From an uncultured Collinsella sp. (GTDB lineage Bacteria; Actinomycetota; Coriobacteriia; Coriobacteriales; Coriobacteriaceae), in NCBI GenBank assembly GCA_959019945.1, contig CAUEQD010000006.1, forward strand, positions 52,184-116,183: 64,000 bases of DNA. Reading direction: 5' to 3'. Under the pieces are notes generated by a model, which did no database searches, was not told where the DNA came from, and saw only the letters and a program-made list of their open reading frames with translations. The translations under genes and the position numbers were made by a program. Below are positions 61,441 through 64,000 of the stretch, piece by piece. The number at the start of each line of letters is the position of its first letter. Positions within the stretch are counted from its first letter, which is position 1.

Positions 61441-64000
61441 TTGGCGCGCGGATCTGCACAAAACGCCAAAGGTAATAAGGCCAATAACCAACCGGCATCT
61501 GCTAAGGGTGCCGGTTCCCATCTGCGTGCCAATAAGGGCCACGAGGCGGACTTCGATGATTTTGAGTCCTTGGTCGAGCCCTCGGCCAACCGCGATATCG
61601 CCGGCGTGGTCATCGCCGTTTTGGCGATTGCGTCCTTCATTGCCGTGATTTCCCCGGCAACGGCACCCGTGACGGCTGCGGTTGCCGGTTTCTACCACCT
61701 TGGCTTTGGCCTGGGCGCCTACGTGCTGCCGATCGTCATTTTGCTGTTTGCCGCCACGCTCTTTTTAGGCGAGGACTCGCCGCTCAACATTCGCTCGGTC
61801 GCGGGCGGAGCCGTGGTCTTTATCGCCGTCGTCTCCATTCTTTCGCTGATGGTGCCGGGTACGAGCGACTCGTGCGATCTTATGTTCACGCCGCAAAATC
61901 TGTCCGCTTCGGGTGGCTACATCGGTGCGTTTATTGCGAGTGCGCTGCAGAATGCCCTGGGTAAGCCTATCGCGATGGTGGTCCTGTTGGGTCTGGCCGT
62001 CGTTGGTTTTGTCATCATCGGCTTTTCGGTGGGTGGCGTGCTGCGCTCTGCTCGCGACCGTGCGGCCGATTTTGCCGAGCGCCGTCGTGCCGATGTTAAC
62101 GCCAGCCCGTGGGGTGACGACGAAGCCCTGTCGGTGCCCGGTGTTGCCCGTCCGCACCTGAGCATTCTTCGTCAAAAGGGCTCCGATGCTGCCGTGACCA
62201 CGGTTATGGGCAACGATGTGGACCCGGTTTTGGACGATGACGACGAGGACGAGGATCCGTTTGTCGACGTATCCGATGCCGTGGAGGCCGAGCGCGCTAA
62301 GACGACGCTGCTGCCGCGTCGTCATGGTAAGAAGGGCAAGGCCACGCCCAAACTCAACACGAGCGAGCCCGACCCGTCTTGGTCCGATAGCGAGATTGAG
62401 CTCACTGAGGGTGATGACGAGGACGACGAGGCTCCGATTGAGACCGCAAAGACAACTTTGCTGCCGCGTCGCCATGCCAAGCGCGACCAGGTAACCGGCC
62501 AGCTTTCGATGGAAGACGATCCCGATAAGATTGACGAGTCCGAGCCGCCGTTTGTCGTGAATCCTGTCTCGGCAGCACCTCAGATTCCCGACTTCTTGAA
62601 GCATCCCAAGGTTGCCGATGCGCCTGCCTTGAGTGCTGTCGAATCGGCTGCGGCTAGCGATGGGGGAGCGGGCGGCGGCGCCGCAGATAACGAGGGCGAA
62701 GAAGAGGACGGTCTTAAGCTTCCGCCGCTCGAAATCCTTCATGCCAACCCGCAGTCGGCTTCTGCCGCGTCTTCGGACAAGGAGCTGGAGCAGACCGCTG
62801 AGTCACTGCAGTCCACCTTGCTTGAGTTTGGCCGCAGCGCCCGCGTGGTCGGCTGGATCGCCGGCCCCACGGTGACGACCTTTAAGCTGCAACCTGGCGA
62901 GGGCGAGCGCGTGAGCAAGATTTCGAGCCTCGAGGACGATATCGCGCTTTCGCTCGCAGCTCAGTCGGTTCGTATCTTTGCCCCGATCCCCGGCACGTCG
63001 CTCGTGGGTATCGAGATCCCCAATCGCAAGCGCCAGAACGTCAACCTGGGCGACGTGCTGCCCTATGTGAAGGGCGGTCCGCTCGAGCTGGCCATCGGTC
63101 GCGATGCCGAGGGTACGCCGGTCGTCGCCGACCTCGCCAAGATGCCCCACCTGCTGATCGCCGGCACGACCGGTTCTGGTAAGTCGGTGATGATCAACTC
63201 CATCATCACGACCCTGCTCATGCGCGCGCTTCCCGAGGACGTTCGCCTGATCATGGTCGACCCCAAGCGCGTCGAGCTTGCGGGCTATAACGGTCTGCCG
63301 CATCTTTACGTGCCTGTAGTGACCGAGCCCAAGCAGGCCGCGAGCGCTCTGCAATGGGCCGTGTCCGAGATGGAGCGTCGCCTGAAGGTCTTCGAGCGTC
63401 TCAATGTACGTAAGATCTCGACCTATAACGAAAAGCAGGCCGCCGGCGAGTTTGAACATTACGATAACCCGCCGCAAAAGATGCCCTATCTGGTCATTAT
63501 CATCGACGAGCTCTCGGACCTGATGATGGTCGCCGGTAAGGATGTCGAGGCCTCGATCGTGCGTATTGCTCAGCTGGGCCGTGCCGCCGGTATCCACCTT
63601 ATCGTGGCCACGCAGCGCCCGAGCTCCAACGTGGTGACGGGCCTCATTAAGGCCAACATCACCAACCGCATCGCCTTTAACGTCGCCACGGGCATCGACT
63701 CGCGCGTCATCATCGACCAGATGGGTGCCGAAAAGCTCACCGGTTTGGGCGACATGCTGTTCTCCAAGGTCGACTGGGGCAAGCCTCGCCGTATTCAGGG
63801 CTGCTTTGTCTCGGACGATGAAATCAACGAGATTGTCGAGTTCGTCAAGTCGCAAAGCGAGCCCGACTACCATGAGGAGATCCTGTCGGCTGTGGCGCCC
63901 GCTTCCATGTCCATGGCGGGTGGCGGCATTGTCCGCACCGGAGTTGCCGAGCCGCAAGACGATGATCCGCTCATTTGGGAAGCCGCCCATATTGTGGTGG
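61441..64000 (+). CDS. ftsK: DNA translocase FtsK, C-terminus beyond window edge
   Basis: 853 codons are visible and the frame is open at the right edge. The start is TTG 61441, 6 bases after GGAGG. Residues about 55-205 hold membrane helices; residues about 210-440 form an acidic, low-complexity linker. The motor begins around 450, with Walker A IAGTTGSGKSV and Walker B VIIIDELSDL. FtsK links division to chromosome dimer resolution, usually with Xer recombinases (a Xer gene lies at 13.8 kb). The gamma domain is expected beyond the window. I read this frame by hand. Confidence 0.94.
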   Translation, partial: MARGSAQNAKGNKANNQPASAKGAGSHLRANKGHEADFDDFESLVEPSANRDIAGVVIAVLAIASFIAVISPATAPVTAAVAGFYHLGFGLGAYVLPIVILLFAATLFLGEDSPLNIRSVAGGAVVFIAVVSILSLMVPGTSDSCDLMFTPQNLSASGGYIGAFIASALQNALGKPIAMVVLLGLAVVGFVIIGFSVGGVLRSARDRAADFAERRRADVNASPWGDDEALSVPGVARPHLSILRQKGSDAAVTTVMGNDVDPVLDDDDEDEDPFVDVSDAVEAERAKTTLLPRRHGKKGKATPKLNTSEPDPSWSDSEIELTEGDDEDDEAPIETAKTTLLPRRHAKRDQVTGQLSMEDDPDKIDESEPPFVVNPVSAAPQIPDFLKHPKVADAPALSAVESAAASDGGAGGGAADNEGEEEDGLKLPPLEILHANPQSASAASSDKELEQTAESLQSTLLEFGRSARVVGWIAGPTVTTFKLQPGEGERVSKISSLEDDIALSLAAQSVRIFAPIPGTSLVGIEIPNRKRQNVNLGDVLPYVKGGPLELAIGRDAEGTPVVADLAKMPHLLIAGTTGSGKSVMINSIITTLLMRALPEDVRLIMVDPKRVELAGYNGLPHLYVPVVTEPKQAASALQWAVSEMERRLKVFERLNVRKISTYNEKQAAGEFEHYDNPPQKMPYLVIIIDELSDLMMVAGKDVEASIVRIAQLGRAAGIHLIVATQRPSSNVVTGLIKANITNRIAFNVATGIDSRVIIDQMGAEKLTGLGDMLFSKVDWGKPRRIQGCFVSDDEINEIVEFVKSQSEPDYHEEILSAVAPASMSMAGGGIVRTGVAEPQDDDPLIWEAAHIVV

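Overview
The window is a high-GC chromosomal segment whose gene content and order point to a Coriobacteriia actinobacterium, most probably Collinsella (an inference from protein style, the mIHF gene, the adhE/ppdK fermentative metabolism and the rpsB-tsf-pyrH-frr-uppS-cdsA-dxr-rseP-ispG-proS run; no database was searched). Nearly all of it is tightly packed core genome. The exceptions are the left edge and three small mobile or repeat islands, which are richer in A+T.

Layout. 1-4.4 kb: a lower-GC accessory cluster that looks like a peptide-modification (RiPP-type) locus. It holds a radical SAM maturase cut by the window edge, a PqqD/GNAT-like protein, a small DUF3784-like membrane protein, an ABC exporter and the decayed remnant of a second ABC exporter half. 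4.4-5.2 kb: a gene-free regulatory stretch with a long inverted repeat, a perfect 18-bp LacI-type palindrome and phased TTTACC hexamers, upstream of ppdK. 5.2-14.8 kb: ppdK, rplS, rnhB, then yraN-comM-dprA-trmFO-xerC. 14.8-25.1 kb: the translation/isoprenoid/lipid run from rpsB to proS, preceded by a strong promoter and a structured rpsB leader. 25.2-30.3 kb, mostly minus strand: a kinase-like phosphotransferase, adhE, a RAYT transposase with its own inverted repeats, and rpmB. 30.5-36 kb: the UMP operon pyrR-B-C-K-D-F behind an attenuator with a possible leader peptide. 36-57.8 kb: mihF-gmk-rpoZ-thiI, comEA-comEC-holA, rpsT, lepA-dus-hemW, two dnaJ-type genes, mtaB-phoH-ybeY-dgkA-era-recO, rpsO and pnp. 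57.8-59.6 kb: an IS200-type insertion sitting inside one copy of a palindromic element, an acetyltransferase gene, and a second intact copy of the palindrome. 59.8-64 kb: rnj and the 5' part of ftsK.

How it works together. The core genes cover RNA turnover (rnj, pnp, ybeY, phoH), tRNA modification (trmFO, dus, mtaB, thiI), ribosome assembly (era, rpsB, rpsT, rpsO, rplS, rpmB), envelope lipid synthesis (uppS, cdsA, dgkA, dxr, ispG) and natural transformation (comM, dprA, comEA, comEC).

The most notable observations are: an 18/20-identical direct-repeat box upstream of both competence loci; a shared LacI-like operator at ppdK and adhE; a leader-peptide attenuator in front of pyrR; two copies of a palindromic element whose hairpin stems covary, one split by an IS; transposase genes whose ribosome binding sites are masked by hairpins; and two unusual fusions (a winged-helix-like insert in RseP and a membrane-anchored DnaJ).
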